A DNA stretch of 64,000 nucleotides from Lachnospiraceae bacterium (GCA_017521605.1 JAFXCD010000023.1:1-64000); one strand, 5' to 3'; shown: positions 52,739 to 61,104, counted from the first letter of the stretch. The notes: generated from the letters alone by a model not told the origin. Made by a program: numbers and translations.

Positions 52739-53929
52739 GTGAAGGATATGTTTTCAAGAGAAGAGATAGAGCTGATAAATGTCTTAAGAGTTGCTATAAG
52801 TAATGTATCAAATCAAAAAGAGATGTCGATTGAAAATATAAACAGCGCAAATCTGATAAGTATGGCAAGAAGACATGCTGTTTTATCATTGATATATGAT
52901 GTATTGTGTGAGAATCAACTCTTTTTAGATAAACAACCCTATATAGAACAGGAAACAAGAAAAATTGTACTACAATCCTATCGTTTACTGTTTCTGACCC
53001 GATATGTGGTAGAATTATTAGCGAAACACCATATTGAGACAGTTGTTCTAAAGGGAGTAGCAACGGCAGGCTTTTATTCAGTGCCTGAATTGCGTAAATC
53101 GGGAGATATAGATTTATTGTTACCGAATACAGTAGATGAAAAACAGATTACAGAGATTATGAAAGAGGCCGGCTTCCGGATATCAAAAAACCAACATTCA
53201 AATCATCATATGGTTTATGTATCTGCAGAGGGGATTTCCATTGAACTTCATAGTATGCTGGCAGAACCGTTTGCGTATAAGAAGATCAATAAGGCTATGG
53301 AAAGACAGATGGAAAGGTGTGCTGTACATATACAAAAAGCAGAAATTATGGGGCTGGAACTGCCTGTTTTGGATAAGCCATATCATGCATATGAGTTGTT
53401 GTTACATATGTTGCAGCATTTCATGTATGCGGGTTTTGGTTTAAAGTTATTATGTGACTGGGTAATGATTTGGAAGCAAGACTGGTTAAAGGAAGAGCGT
53501 GAGCAGTTCACCATGTTAACAAAAGAATGCGGTTTAGAGAAGTTTGCAGAAATGCTTTCTGCAGTTTGCATGAAATATTTCGGAATGCCGAAAGATACGT
53601 TTGCATGGAAGGTTAAATGTGATGAGAATACGGATCTATTATTGAGGGAGATTTTAGATTCGGAGGAGTTTGGCAATTCAGATAACAATCGCATGGTGAT
53701 GATGAATGGCACAGGGCTGATGGCTTATATTAAGGAGTTTCATCATCAGATGAGGTTGAATTTTCAAAAGGCAGGGAAGTGCTTTTTGTTATGGCCGGTG
53801 CTATGGGGAGTGACATTGGTAAGGTTTTTGAGAAATAATAAGAGAGTGCGTAATACATCAACGGGTGGTGTATTAAAAGAGGCTAGAAGAAGAAGTGAAC
53901 TGATGAAGGAACTGCGTATTTTTCAGTAG
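52739..53929 (+). CDS. NTP_transf_5-type nucleotidyltransferase
   Basis: A 396-residue protein. The key region VVLKGVATAGFYSVPELRKS-GDIDLLL has the family's LKG and G-D-x-D catalytic block (G122-D123-I124-D125). Such nucleotidyltransferases occur in kinase-containing lasso peptide loci (for example paeninodin-type), where the kinase and this enzyme modify the peptide end, and in polysaccharide loci. Here it sits 5 bases after a GT2 gene, 187 bases before the leader-bearing gene and 2.5 kb from the PqqD-HprK-like kinase. GTG at 52739 with AAGGAG upstream is preferred over ATG 52748. Confidence 0.82.
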   Translation: MKDMFSREEIELINVLRVAISNVSNQKEMSIENINSANLISMARRHAVLSLIYDVLCENQLFLDKQPYIEQETRKIVLQSYRLLFLTRYVVELLAKHHIETVVLKGVATAGFYSVPELRKSGDIDLLLPNTVDEKQITEIMKEAGFRISKNQHSNHHMVYVSAEGISIELHSMLAEPFAYKKINKAMERQMERCAVHIQKAEIMGLELPVLDKPYHAYELLLHMLQHFMYAGFGLKLLCDWVMIWKQDWLKEEREQFTMLTKECGLEKFAEMLSAVCMKYFGMPKDTFAWKVKCDENTDLLLREILDSEEFGNSDNNRMVMMNGTGLMAYIKEFHHQMRLNFQKAGKCFLLWPVLWGVTLVRFLRNNKRVRNTSTGGVLKEARRRSELMKELRIFQ

Positions 53930-54044
53930 TGTTGTGCTAAGAAAATGATATCTGATGTATTGATATAAAATGTACAATGAAGAAAGCTGGAAAAATGTTT
54001 TTAGTAATATTTTTTACAAAAATAACAATAATGTGACGAATCAG

Positions 54045-54073
54045 TTTACAAAAGTGTAAAAATATGGTATGTT
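54045..54073 (+). promoter_or_regulatory. Promoter of the leader-bearing gene
   Basis: TTTACA (54045-54050) and TATGTT (54068-54073) with exactly 17 bases between. It is 43 bases before a start codon with a near-perfect ribosome site (AGGGAGG, 54102-54108). Confidence 0.65.
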
Positions 54074-54116
54074 ATTTATGTAAAAGAGTAAGTTTTGCTA
54101 TAGGGAGGCAAGTATA

Positions 54117-54587
54117 ATGAAAAAGTATGAGAAACCGGTTGTAATGATAAACGAAGAGTTGGCTGAAGGTGTATACGCAGCGAGCGGAATGATGACGGGA
54201 CCTACCGGAACACAGGATTGTTGGTCTTTTGATGTATATCCTGTTCAGGATTGGAATGGTTCACATAGAGTATTTGAAATCAAATTAAGACATCATACCG
54301 GGTTGGAGCATATATCAGATGCTTCTAATGTTAGTGTCACATTTGACAGAGACTTAACAGATGCATATACAGAGTTTGGTGGTGTTTTTGACGGAAGTAG
54401 AACAGTATCTGTATCAAGAGTGCTGTTGGCAGACGCATATAAGGATGGAGATTGGGTTACATATAAGATATGGGCTCAGGCTAGTGATGAGGCAACGACA
54501 AGAACTGTTGGTGTAAGTAATGTGACAGTAACATGTGATAAATCACTTAATGTTCAAGGTGGCGGAGCAAGTGAGATAAATCCATAA
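54117..54587 (+). CDS. Leader-bearing small protein, putative RiPP-like substrate
   Basis: A 156-residue protein. Residues 1-24 look like a leader peptide: charged start KKYEKPVV, acidic NEELAEG, then VYAASG, after which a Gly/Thr/Pro-rich stretch (MMTGPTGTQD) begins. There is no hydrophobic core, so it is not a Sec signal. Residues 35-145 form a beta-rich domain with only two cysteines (C35 and C140) near its ends, which could pair, and the C-terminus is NVQGGGASEINP. It has its own strong promoter and ribosome site and is followed by a terminator hairpin before the exporter gene, the usual way to make substrate in excess over its transporter. Neighbours are a nucleotidyltransferase, a PqqD-kinase fusion and an S26-type peptidase. 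Substrate role is inference; the whole domain might be the exported product. Confidence 0.75.
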   Translation: MKKYEKPVVMINEELAEGVYAASGMMTGPTGTQDCWSFDVYPVQDWNGSHRVFEIKLRHHTGLEHISDASNVSVTFDRDLTDAYTEFGGVFDGSRTVSVSRVLLADAYKDGDWVTYKIWAQASDEATTRTVGVSNVTVTCDKSLNVQGGGASEINP

Positions 54588-54596
54588 GGTAAATAA

Positions 54597-54628
54597 AACA
54601 GCATCATCATTTTGATGATGCTGTTTTT
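54597..54628 (+). terminator. Terminator/attenuator between substrate and exporter genes
   Basis: ACAGCATCATCA (54598-54609) pairs with TGATGATGCTGT (54613-54624), 3-base loop, then TTTTG. It lies 20 bases before the ABC gene start, so downstream expression depends on read-through or on a promoter not seen. Confidence 0.85.
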
Positions 54629-54648
54629 GTGTATGAGGTTGTGGTTAT

Positions 54649-56409
54649 ATGATACATAAGTTAGTGAAAAGAATGCATTTAGTGAATCCTGAAAGGTTGC
54701 AAGAAAGATTTAAGCAGATAAAGTGGATTTATTACTATGCAAAAAAATATTGGATGTCCATGATCCTTTATACTTTAATTGGCATGGCAGGGACTGTTAT
54801 ATCCCTTGTGAGTAGTTGGATTTCAAAAGATTTAGTTGATATTATTACAGGATATGAAACCGGTCGCTTGGTAACTACGTTTTGTATGATGATAGGCATA
54901 AATATTGGAACCGGCTTAATGAGTCAAATTTCCAATTATGTATCCAGTAAGATTAGCATGAAAGTAGATGCAGATGTTAAAGCAGATATTTTTTCTAAAA
55001 TTTTGATCACGGATTGGGAATCACTCAGTAATTATCATACAGGTGATCTGTTGACGCGATGGAGTTCTGATGTTGGTACAATTTCCAGTGGAATATTAAG
55101 TTTTGCTCCGAATTTGATTATATATGTATTTAGATTTGTTTCGGCTTTTGCTATGGTTATATATTATGATGCCACTTTTGCTATATTTGCATTTATAAGT
55201 ATGCCTGTTAGTTTGCTGTTATCAAGAACACTTACAAAACGTATGACCAATAATAATCAGAGAAGTGCTGCAATGGGGGCGAAAATGACGGGATATAATC
55301 AAGAAGCGTTTTCAAACCTTCAGACTATAAAAGCATTTGATTTGGTAGGTCTGTATATAAATAGATTGAAAGAGATTCAAAAAGAGTATATAGATATGCG
55401 TTTGGAATTTCAGAGAATGTCTATAGGAACTTCGCTGTTACTGAGTACAATAGGCCTTTTGGTTTCATATGCCTCTTATGGTTGGGGGATTTATAGAGTA
55501 TGGAGCGGAGCAATAAGTTATGGAACAATGACCATGTTTTTGGGGCTTTCGGGTACATTGACAGGAACAATTAACGGGTTGACTTCATTAATTCCTACAA
55601 CTATTAGGCTTGCTACTTCTGCCGGTCGTCTTATGGATATCGTAGAGATGCCCCGCGAGGATTACAGTAACGATGAATTGGTAAAATCTTTCTATGAAAA
55701 TAATAAAAATCAAGGTATCAGCTTGAAGATGTTTGATGTAAATTACTCTTATAAGACTGGAACAGAAGTTTTTGCCGGTGCGTCATTAGAGGTTAATCCT
55801 CATGAAATTATTGCTTTGGTGGGACCTTCCGGAGAAGGCAAGACGACCATGCTTCGTTTGATCTTGTCGCTTATGCAGACACAGAACGGTACGGCTTATT
55901 TAACAGGCGGAGAAGAGTCTGTTCCGCTTACACCTTCCACTCGTAAACTGTTTTCCTACGTACCACAGGGAAACACCATGTTTTCCGGTACTATCGCTGA
56001 GAATATGCGTAATGTAAATCCGGAAGCTACGGATGAGGATATTATAGAGGCCTTAAAAGGTGCTTGTGCATGGGAGTTTGTGGAGAAATTGCCCGCGGGT
56101 ATTAATAGTGAAATAAAGGAGCGTGGAGGAGGATTTTCTGAAGGACAGGCTCAACGTTTGTCCATTGCCAGAGCATTGCTTAGAGATGCACCTATTTTAC
56201 TTTTGGATGAAGCAACTTCTGCATTGGATGTTGCTACGGAGAGAAGAGTGTTGCGTAATATCATGCAGGATGAGAAACCACGTACCTGTATTGTAACAAC
56301 TCACAGACCTACGGTACTAAGTGTATGTACCAGAGTTTACGCAATTCGTGATAAGAAGTGTGTAGTGTTAAACGAAAAAGAAATTGATGAGATGGTAAGA
56401 GGATTTTAA
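54649..56409 (+). CDS. ABC exporter without peptidase domain, RiPP-like cassette
   Basis: A 586-residue membrane-ATPase fusion. The membrane domain spans about residues 35-330. The ATPase has Walker A GPSGEGKTT (392-400), a signature reading FSEGQAQR instead of LSGGQ, Walker B ILLLDEATSALD and TTHRPTV. It starts directly with the membrane region, so there is no C39 leader peptidase domain. It is the likely exporter of the leader-bearing protein encoded 62 bases upstream. The altered signature SEGQ is also common in RiPP-cluster exporters of this type. Confidence 0.88.
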   Translation: MIHKLVKRMHLVNPERLQERFKQIKWIYYYAKKYWMSMILYTLIGMAGTVISLVSSWISKDLVDIITGYETGRLVTTFCMMIGINIGTGLMSQISNYVSSKISMKVDADVKADIFSKILITDWESLSNYHTGDLLTRWSSDVGTISSGILSFAPNLIIYVFRFVSAFAMVIYYDATFAIFAFISMPVSLLLSRTLTKRMTNNNQRSAAMGAKMTGYNQEAFSNLQTIKAFDLVGLYINRLKEIQKEYIDMRLEFQRMSIGTSLLLSTIGLLVSYASYGWGIYRVWSGAISYGTMTMFLGLSGTLTGTINGLTSLIPTTIRLATSAGRLMDIVEMPREDYSNDELVKSFYENNKNQGISLKMFDVNYSYKTGTEVFAGASLEVNPHEIIALVGPSGEGKTTMLRLILSLMQTQNGTAYLTGGEESVPLTPSTRKLFSYVPQGNTMFSGTIAENMRNVNPEATDEDIIEALKGACAWEFVEKLPAGINSEIKERGGGFSEGQAQRLSIARALLRDAPILLLDEATSALDVATERRVLRNIMQDEKPRTCIVTTHRPTVLSVCTRVYAIRDKKCVVLNEKEIDEMVRGF

Positions 56410-56417
56410 GATAAAAG

Positions 56418-56449
56418 AGAAGTCCGGTATTTAGTCTCCGGACTTCTTT
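56418..56449. terminator. Bidirectional terminator between ABC and kinase genes
   Basis: AGAAGTCCGG (56418-56427) pairs with CCGGACTTCT (56438-56447), 10-base loop. T runs follow on both strands. It overlaps the last codons of the minus-strand kinase gene. Confidence 0.85.
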
Positions 56450-57597
56450 AATTTATCAAGATAACAATCAATATATTTCTTCATAACTTCTGAGGCAGTA
56501 GGTTCCTTCGTACAATGGAGCTTGCATACCATAATCTTTGAAACAATATCTTTCACAATTTTCATGTTTCGATCAAACAAATCTGTCGTCCAAGCAGGAG
56601 AAATCAAGCGTTGGCTTACAAGTAGCTGTTTCTTATCTTCCGGAAGTTTTTCAATTCTATCAGAAGAGGCCTGATTGAGGAGGATGATACCACCTAAAGC
56701 TACCGTCACGGTGGTACAGATTTCAGAGGTACCGCACCAGGGAATTCCGTGTACTACAGGTTGACCGTTTTCAAAGGCTAACAGATTCAAATCCCCATTT
56801 AAAAGAGTAATTTTATAAAGTTTTTTCCATAGGTTGGTATGGGTGGATTTGCCCATACCGGAATGTCCGGAAAACAGCCACGCTTTTTCTTTGTAGAGCA
56901 GAGAGGCAGAATGGAGTGCTACCATGCCCTTCTTTTGTGACAGGTAAAGGTAAGTAAGGCGCAGTGCGTGAAAAATATCATAATGAAAATCCTCGTCATA
57001 AGGGGGCAGACAGTAACACAGAACCTTGGAACCATCAAAGCTTAAATGTATTTCCACAATATGTTTGGCCTGTGGAAAAAGTAGGATATAGCCTTCGGAG
57101 TTTTCCAGTACCATTAATTCATCATTACGAATTAGTAAAGAACCATTTTGACGAGCTGGTGGAAAGCCCGGTTGGAATAATACTTCCTGGTGTATAGCTT
57201 CGCAGCCGGCAGCTTCAAAAGGACAAAACTCCTGTGGAAATGCCTGGGCAGGTCCCAGTAGCTTCACACCTAATCCGGCAATGGAAAGGGTTACGGAATG
57301 AAGGTTTGTATTAACATAGGGTTCATCGATTACAATACCATAAGAGATCAGTTGTTTTACAAACTGGCGGATGTCATTTTGAAATTCTGTCAAATCCTCT
57401 GAGGGAATCTCGTAATATTCCGCACTGCATCTGAATAGCTCCTCCATGGTGCACTCCTGCTCCAGCAATTTCCAAAGATAGGCACCGGTAGCATTGACCT
57501 GCACGCCATGTTTTCTGTCAGCCATCATTTGTCCATAAGGGAGCAGATAGGGGATGTTTGCGATTTCTCTTAATATGAAGCTTTTGTTTTGCCGCAT
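56431..57597 (-). CDS. PqqD domain fused to HprK-like kinase
   Basis: A 388-residue protein. Residues 1-92 are a PqqD-like (RRE) domain: NATGAYLWKLLEQECTMEEL and LISYGIVID. After a middle domain, residues 225-375 form an HPr-kinase/PEPCK-like nucleotide-binding domain with Walker A GHSGMGKST (244-252, K250) followed by HTNLW, and LNGDLNLL and HGIPWCGTSE. In lasso peptide clusters such kinases phosphorylate the peptide's last residue, and RRE domains grip the leader. Fusing both in one chain suggests a self-guided peptide kinase. It is transcribed convergently toward the exporter gene and divergently from the S26 peptidase. Start ATG 57597 behind AAGGAG. Confidence 0.82.
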   Translation of the reverse strand: MRQNKSFILREIANIPYLLPYGQMMADRKHGVQVNATGAYLWKLLEQECTMEELFRCSAEYYEIPSEDLTEFQNDIRQFVKQLISYGIVIDEPYVNTNLHSVTLSIAGLGVKLLGPAQAFPQEFCPFEAAGCEAIHQEVLFQPGFPPARQNGSLLIRNDELMVLENSEGYILLFPQAKHIVEIHLSFDGSKVLCYCLPPYDEDFHYDIFHALRLTYLYLSQKKGMVALHSASLLYKEKAWLFSGHSGMGKSTHTNLWKKLYKITLLNGDLNLLAFENGQPVVHGIPWCGTSEICTTVTVALGGIILLNQASSDRIEKLPEDKKQLLVSQRLISPAWTTDLFDRNMKIVKDIVSKIMVCKLHCTKEPTASEVMKKYIDCYLDKLKKSGD

Positions 57598-57729
57598 GGG
57601 ATTCTCCTTGATTTACTGTAATAGTTTTAGTAGGTAGAATAGACAGAAAGCCATAATTTCTATCACTTTATTTTCCAGTATATCATTTTATGGAAAAAAA
57701 GGCTACTGGAAGGATTATAAAATTGTCAG

Positions 57730-57758
57730 TTGAGATTGCATTACAAACTGTTTATAAT
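57730..57758 (+). promoter_or_regulatory. Promoter of the S26 peptidase-fruK-ptsI run
   Basis: TTGAGA (57730-57735) and a consensus TATAAT (57753-57758) with 17 bases between, 27 bases before the chosen start codon. Confidence 0.8.
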
Positions 57759-57785
57759 AGAAACTGTATAAGGAGAGGAGAGACT

Positions 57786-58253
57786 ATGGAAGATAACCGT
57801 CAGGATATAGAGCAACTCTTGGAACAGGGTAACAATATACAGATAAAGCCCCAGGGGTACAGTATGTATCCTGTATTAGTACCGGGACGGGATGAAGCGG
57901 TTGTAGAGCCTGTGGCAGAGAGAATACTTAAACGTGGAGATGTGGTATTGTATCGAAGAGTAGCAGAGAATACAGGGCATATTTTGGTACTTCATCGTAT
58001 CTGGAAGATAAAGCCGGAGGGGATATATCTGGTAGGAGATAATCAGAGGGAAATCGAAGGACCTCTTATGAGGAGTCAGATGAAGGGTATTATGGCTGGT
58101 ATATACCGTAAGGACAAGTACATATCTGTACGGAATCCATGGTATCGATTGTTTACCGGAGGATGGTTATTACTACGCCCCATACGGCCCATTGTAGCAG
58201 GCATTGCAGCACGAATAAAGGGAATATTTACTAAGAAAGAGGATAAAGACTAA
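57786..58253 (+). CDS. S24/S26-family peptidase, signal peptidase-like
   Basis: A 155-residue protein. The Ser block is KPQGYSMYPVL (S26), then LKRGDVVLYRR, and VLHRIWKIKPEGIYLVGDNQ with H70. The pairing of Ser with His in HRI rather than Lys is that of S26B (SipW/eukaryotic-type) signal peptidases. There is no N-terminal membrane helix; a hydrophobic stretch near the end (GGWLLLRPIRPIVAGIAARI) may attach it to the membrane. Such small peptidases recur beside PqqD-kinase genes, and it is the only protease near the leader-bearing protein, so it may cut after VYAASG (inference). ATG 57786 follows GGAGAGGAG; ATG 57690 would run through the promoter. Confidence 0.8.
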   Translation: MEDNRQDIEQLLEQGNNIQIKPQGYSMYPVLVPGRDEAVVEPVAERILKRGDVVLYRRVAENTGHILVLHRIWKIKPEGIYLVGDNQREIEGPLMRSQMKGIMAGIYRKDKYISVRNPWYRLFTGGWLLLRPIRPIVAGIAARIKGIFTKKEDKD

Positions 58254-58255
58254 TT

Positions 58256-59173
58256 ATGATATATACAGTTACATTGAATCCTTCCTTGGATTATATGGTG
58301 GAGGTGCCTGAATTTCAGTTGGGGAGAACCAATCGTACAGAATGGGAAGAATTGAAAGTGGGAGGAAAGGGAATAAATGTATCACTACTGCTTAAAAATT
58401 TATGCGTGGAAAGTATGGCACTAGGATTTGCAGGTGGTTTTACAGGGGATGAGATTTTGCGTCAATTGGAGGATTTCAACATCTGCAACAATTTTATTAA
58501 GGTGGCTGAAGGGAATTCCAGAATAAATGTAAAGCTAGTGAATGAAGAAGGAACGGAAATAAATGGTCAAGGACCTGTGATTTCAGTAGAGGAAGAAGAA
58601 AGACTATTGGAACAGTTTAAACAAGTACAAGCAGGCGATGTTGTGATATTGTCCGGTAGTATTCCTCCATCTTTATCCCGGGATTGGTATTTAAAGGTTA
58701 TGAAAATATTACAAAAAAGGGAAATTTTGGTAGTACTGGATATGGCAGGGGAAGGATTGTTAAAGGCTGCAGAATATGCTCCTTTTCTAATCAAACCCAA
58801 TCATCATGAGCTGGGCGAATTGTTTGGGACCAGTTTTAGCAGACGAGGGGAAGTAGTGCCCTATGGGTACAAACTGCAGAAGATGGGCTTTCGTAATGTG
58901 TTAATATCACTGGCTGGTGAAGGAGCAGTTCTTTTAACAGAGGATGGACAATTGTTTTCAGCGGCAGCACCGTCGGGTGTTTTGAAAAACAGTGTGGGGG
59001 CTGGAGATGCCATGGTGGCAGGATTTGTGGCAGGCTGGTTGGAACGACAGGATTATGAGTGGGCATTTTTGATGGCTGTAGCTTCCGGAAGTGCCAGTGC
59101 ATTTTCAAAGGCATTTGCTACAAGGCAAGAGATTGAAGAAATGTTAAAAAAGGTGCAAAACTCCAAAGAATAA
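58256..59173 (+). CDS. fruK: 1-phosphofructokinase (PfkB family)
   Basis: A 305-residue sugar kinase. N-terminal MIYTVTLNPSLDYMVEV, the KVGGKGINVS block, LSGSIPPSL, and the C-terminal catalytic NSVGAGDAMVAGF with its Asp base. The opening is typical of FruK and its close relatives (tagatose-6-phosphate kinase). It phosphorylates fructose-1-phosphate to fructose-1,6-bisphosphate. It starts 2 bases after the peptidase gene and is followed after 35 bases by ptsI. No fructose PTS permease (fruA) is in the window. Confidence 0.87.
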   Translation: MIYTVTLNPSLDYMVEVPEFQLGRTNRTEWEELKVGGKGINVSLLLKNLCVESMALGFAGGFTGDEILRQLEDFNICNNFIKVAEGNSRINVKLVNEEGTEINGQGPVISVEEEERLLEQFKQVQAGDVVILSGSIPPSLSRDWYLKVMKILQKREILVVLDMAGEGLLKAAEYAPFLIKPNHHELGELFGTSFSRRGEVVPYGYKLQKMGFRNVLISLAGEGAVLLTEDGQLFSAAAPSGVLKNSVGAGDAMVAGFVAGWLERQDYEWAFLMAVASGSASAFSKAFATRQEIEEMLKKVQNSKE

Positions 59174-59208
59174 TTAGGGTAGTATTACAGAAGAGGAAGG
59201 CGGTTAAC

Positions 59209-60828
59209 ATGCAGATATATCAGGGGAAAAGTGTATATGAGGGAATTGCCATAGGTAAAATACGTGTCTGTAAAAAAGGGGAGCAACAGGCTAGACGCAT
59301 TCCTGTTACGGATATCAATGGTGAGTTGGAACGCTTTCATCAGGCCCAGGAAGCTACTATTGGACAAATAGAGGATTTGTATGGAAAAGCACGAGAAGAG
59401 ATGGGAGAAGGTAATGCTGCTATCTTTGAAATCTATGAAGCGATTTTGACAGATGATAACTATGTAAATGATATTACCACACTTATAAAGAAGAATGGTT
59501 ACAATGCAGAGTATGCGGTGACAGTAATTAAGGAGAAATATTTGCAAATGTTTGCAGCAATGGATGATGAGTATTTAAAGGCCAGAGCTTTGGATATCAG
59601 GGATATTTCAGAAAGATTGCTGGATGCTCTGCAGGGGGGAAAGAAATCCCGGATAGAGGATGAGGAATCCATTATTGTATTATCGGAAGAACTGACACCT
59701 TCAGAAGCATTGCAGTTGAATTTGGAGAAAGTGGTGGGTTTCATTACAGTAGAGGGTTCCTTATATAGCCATACGGCCATTTTTGCAAAAACAAGGGGCA
59801 TTCCTGCGTTGATAAATGTGGATATCGGCATGGATACTTCATTGGATGGAAAGCTTGCTATTGTAGATGGTGTAGGAGGCCATTTTTATGTAGAGCCAAA
59901 ACAGGATGTTTTGCAGGAATGTATGCAAAAGCTAAGAACAGTGAAAGAAGAAAAACAGATACTTTTAAGTCAGCAAGAGTTGAATAGTATTTATGATAAG
60001 TTAAAAATATGTATCTGCGCCAATATTGGTAATATAAAAGATGTAGAAGCGCTAAAGGATTTGAATATTAAAGGAATTGGATTACTTCGTAGTGAGTTTC
60101 TGTTTTTTGAAAGGAAGGATTTTCCTACAGAGGAGGAACAATTTGAATGTTACAAGACAGTGTTGGAAGCTATGCAGGGGAAGCATGTTGTGATACGTAC
60201 ACTGGATATAGGAGCGGATAAGCAGTGCGCATATTTTCACATGGAATCGGAAGAGAATCCGGCATTGGGAATGCGGGGGATTCGCGTCTTATTAGAAAAC
60301 AGGGAGTTATTCTTAACACAAATAAAGGCTTTATTACGGGCTTCTGCATATGGCAATCTGGGGATTTTGTATCCTATGATTACTTCTATGGAAGAGATGA
60401 CGGAAATTAAAGAAGTATTGGAACAGGCTAAAACAGAGCTTACACGTGAGAAAAATTTATTTGGAACTCCGACGCATGGTATTATGATAGAAACACCGGC
60501 AGCAGCATTGATTAGTGATTTGTTGGCGAAGGAGGTGGATTTTTTCAGTATTGGAACCAATGATTTGACACAATACACCTTAGCAATGGACAGACAAAGC
60601 AGTAAGCTGGAAGCTCATTATAATAAATATCACCCTGCTATTTTGCGTATAATAAGGTTGATTACGGAAAATGCTCATAAAGCCGGCATACCGGTATCTA
60701 TTTGTGGGGAATTAAGTGCAGATATTTCACTAACAGAAGAGTTTATTAAGATGGGTGTGGATGAATTGTCCGTAGCCTTTGGCATGATACCGATTTTACA
60801 GAAAAAACTTGTAGAATTAAGTAAATGA
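59209..60828 (+). CDS. ptsI: PTS enzyme I (PEP-protein phosphotransferase)
   Basis: A 539-residue protein, slightly short of the usual 570. It has the phospho-histidine block as GSLYSHTAIFAKTRGIPALI (H188), the PEP-binding GIGLLRSEFLF, RTLDIGADK, NPALGMRGIRV, and DFFSIGTNDLTQYTLAMDR, and the final Cys in VSICGELSAD. It takes phosphate from PEP to HPr to start sugar import. The GGxTSHTAI consensus has changed to GSLYSHTAI, which is unusual but keeps the histidine. No ptsH is next to it. Confidence 0.92.
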   Translation: MQIYQGKSVYEGIAIGKIRVCKKGEQQARRIPVTDINGELERFHQAQEATIGQIEDLYGKAREEMGEGNAAIFEIYEAILTDDNYVNDITTLIKKNGYNAEYAVTVIKEKYLQMFAAMDDEYLKARALDIRDISERLLDALQGGKKSRIEDEESIIVLSEELTPSEALQLNLEKVVGFITVEGSLYSHTAIFAKTRGIPALINVDIGMDTSLDGKLAIVDGVGGHFYVEPKQDVLQECMQKLRTVKEEKQILLSQQELNSIYDKLKICICANIGNIKDVEALKDLNIKGIGLLRSEFLFFERKDFPTEEEQFECYKTVLEAMQGKHVVIRTLDIGADKQCAYFHMESEENPALGMRGIRVLLENRELFLTQIKALLRASAYGNLGILYPMITSMEEMTEIKEVLEQAKTELTREKNLFGTPTHGIMIETPAAALISDLLAKEVDFFSIGTNDLTQYTLAMDRQSSKLEAHYNKYHPAILRIIRLITENAHKAGIPVSICGELSADISLTEEFIKMGVDELSVAFGMIPILQKKLVELSK

Positions 60829-60838
60829 GTCATTAAAA

Positions 60839-60864
60839 CACCGGCCCATGATACAGGGTCGGTG
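60839..60864. terminator. Bidirectional terminator after ptsI
   Basis: CACCGGCCC (60839-60847) pairs with GGGTCGGTG (60856-60864), 8-base loop, one G-U pair. The better T run (TTTTAATG) is on the minus strand, so it chiefly serves the small gene at 60898-61041. Confidence 0.7.
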
Positions 60865-60897
60865 CTTTATGGGAAATAAATTTGTTATGTAATAGTC

Positions 60898-61041
60898 TTA
60901 ATCATATAAGGATTTACCATGTACAAGCTTTCCAATAAATTTCTGGCAAAGAATTACAATCATATAGCCTATGATTACGATGGAAGTACCTACACCAAGA
61001 ATAAATAAAAGTCCTACTAATAAAATGTTAAAAATGTCCAT
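60898..61041 (-). CDS. OadG-like small membrane protein (47 residues)
   Basis: A 47-residue protein: one transmembrane helix (about residues 5-32, LLVGLLFILGVGTSIVIIGY) and a short basic tail (QKFIGKLVHGKSLYD). This resembles the gamma chain (OadG) of sodium-pumping decarboxylases or the small OadG-related transporter subunits. Support for a real gene is strong: ATG, ribosome site GAGGTGA 6 bases before it (61048-61054), promoter TTGAAA-17-TAAAAT and a terminator downstream. No decarboxylase alpha or beta gene is in the window, so its partner is unknown. Confidence 0.8.
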   Translation of the reverse strand: MDIFNILLVGLLFILGVGTSIVIIGYMIVILCQKFIGKLVHGKSLYD

Positions 61042-61075
61042 TGAATGTCACCTCGTTTAAAATTTTGATGATTGT

Positions 61076-61104
61076 ATTTTAACAAGGCATGTTTTACCTT
61101 TCAA
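61076..61104 (-). promoter_or_regulatory. Promoter of the OadG-like small gene
   Basis: On the minus strand TTGAAA (61104-61099) and TAAAAT (61081-61076) are separated by exactly 17 bases, 35 bases before the start codon. Confidence 0.7.

Noticed and set aside
52739-58253. Complete lasso peptide cluster
   Set aside because: No asparagine-synthetase-like cyclase, no transglutaminase-like B2 protease and no short precursor are present; only tailoring-type genes match.
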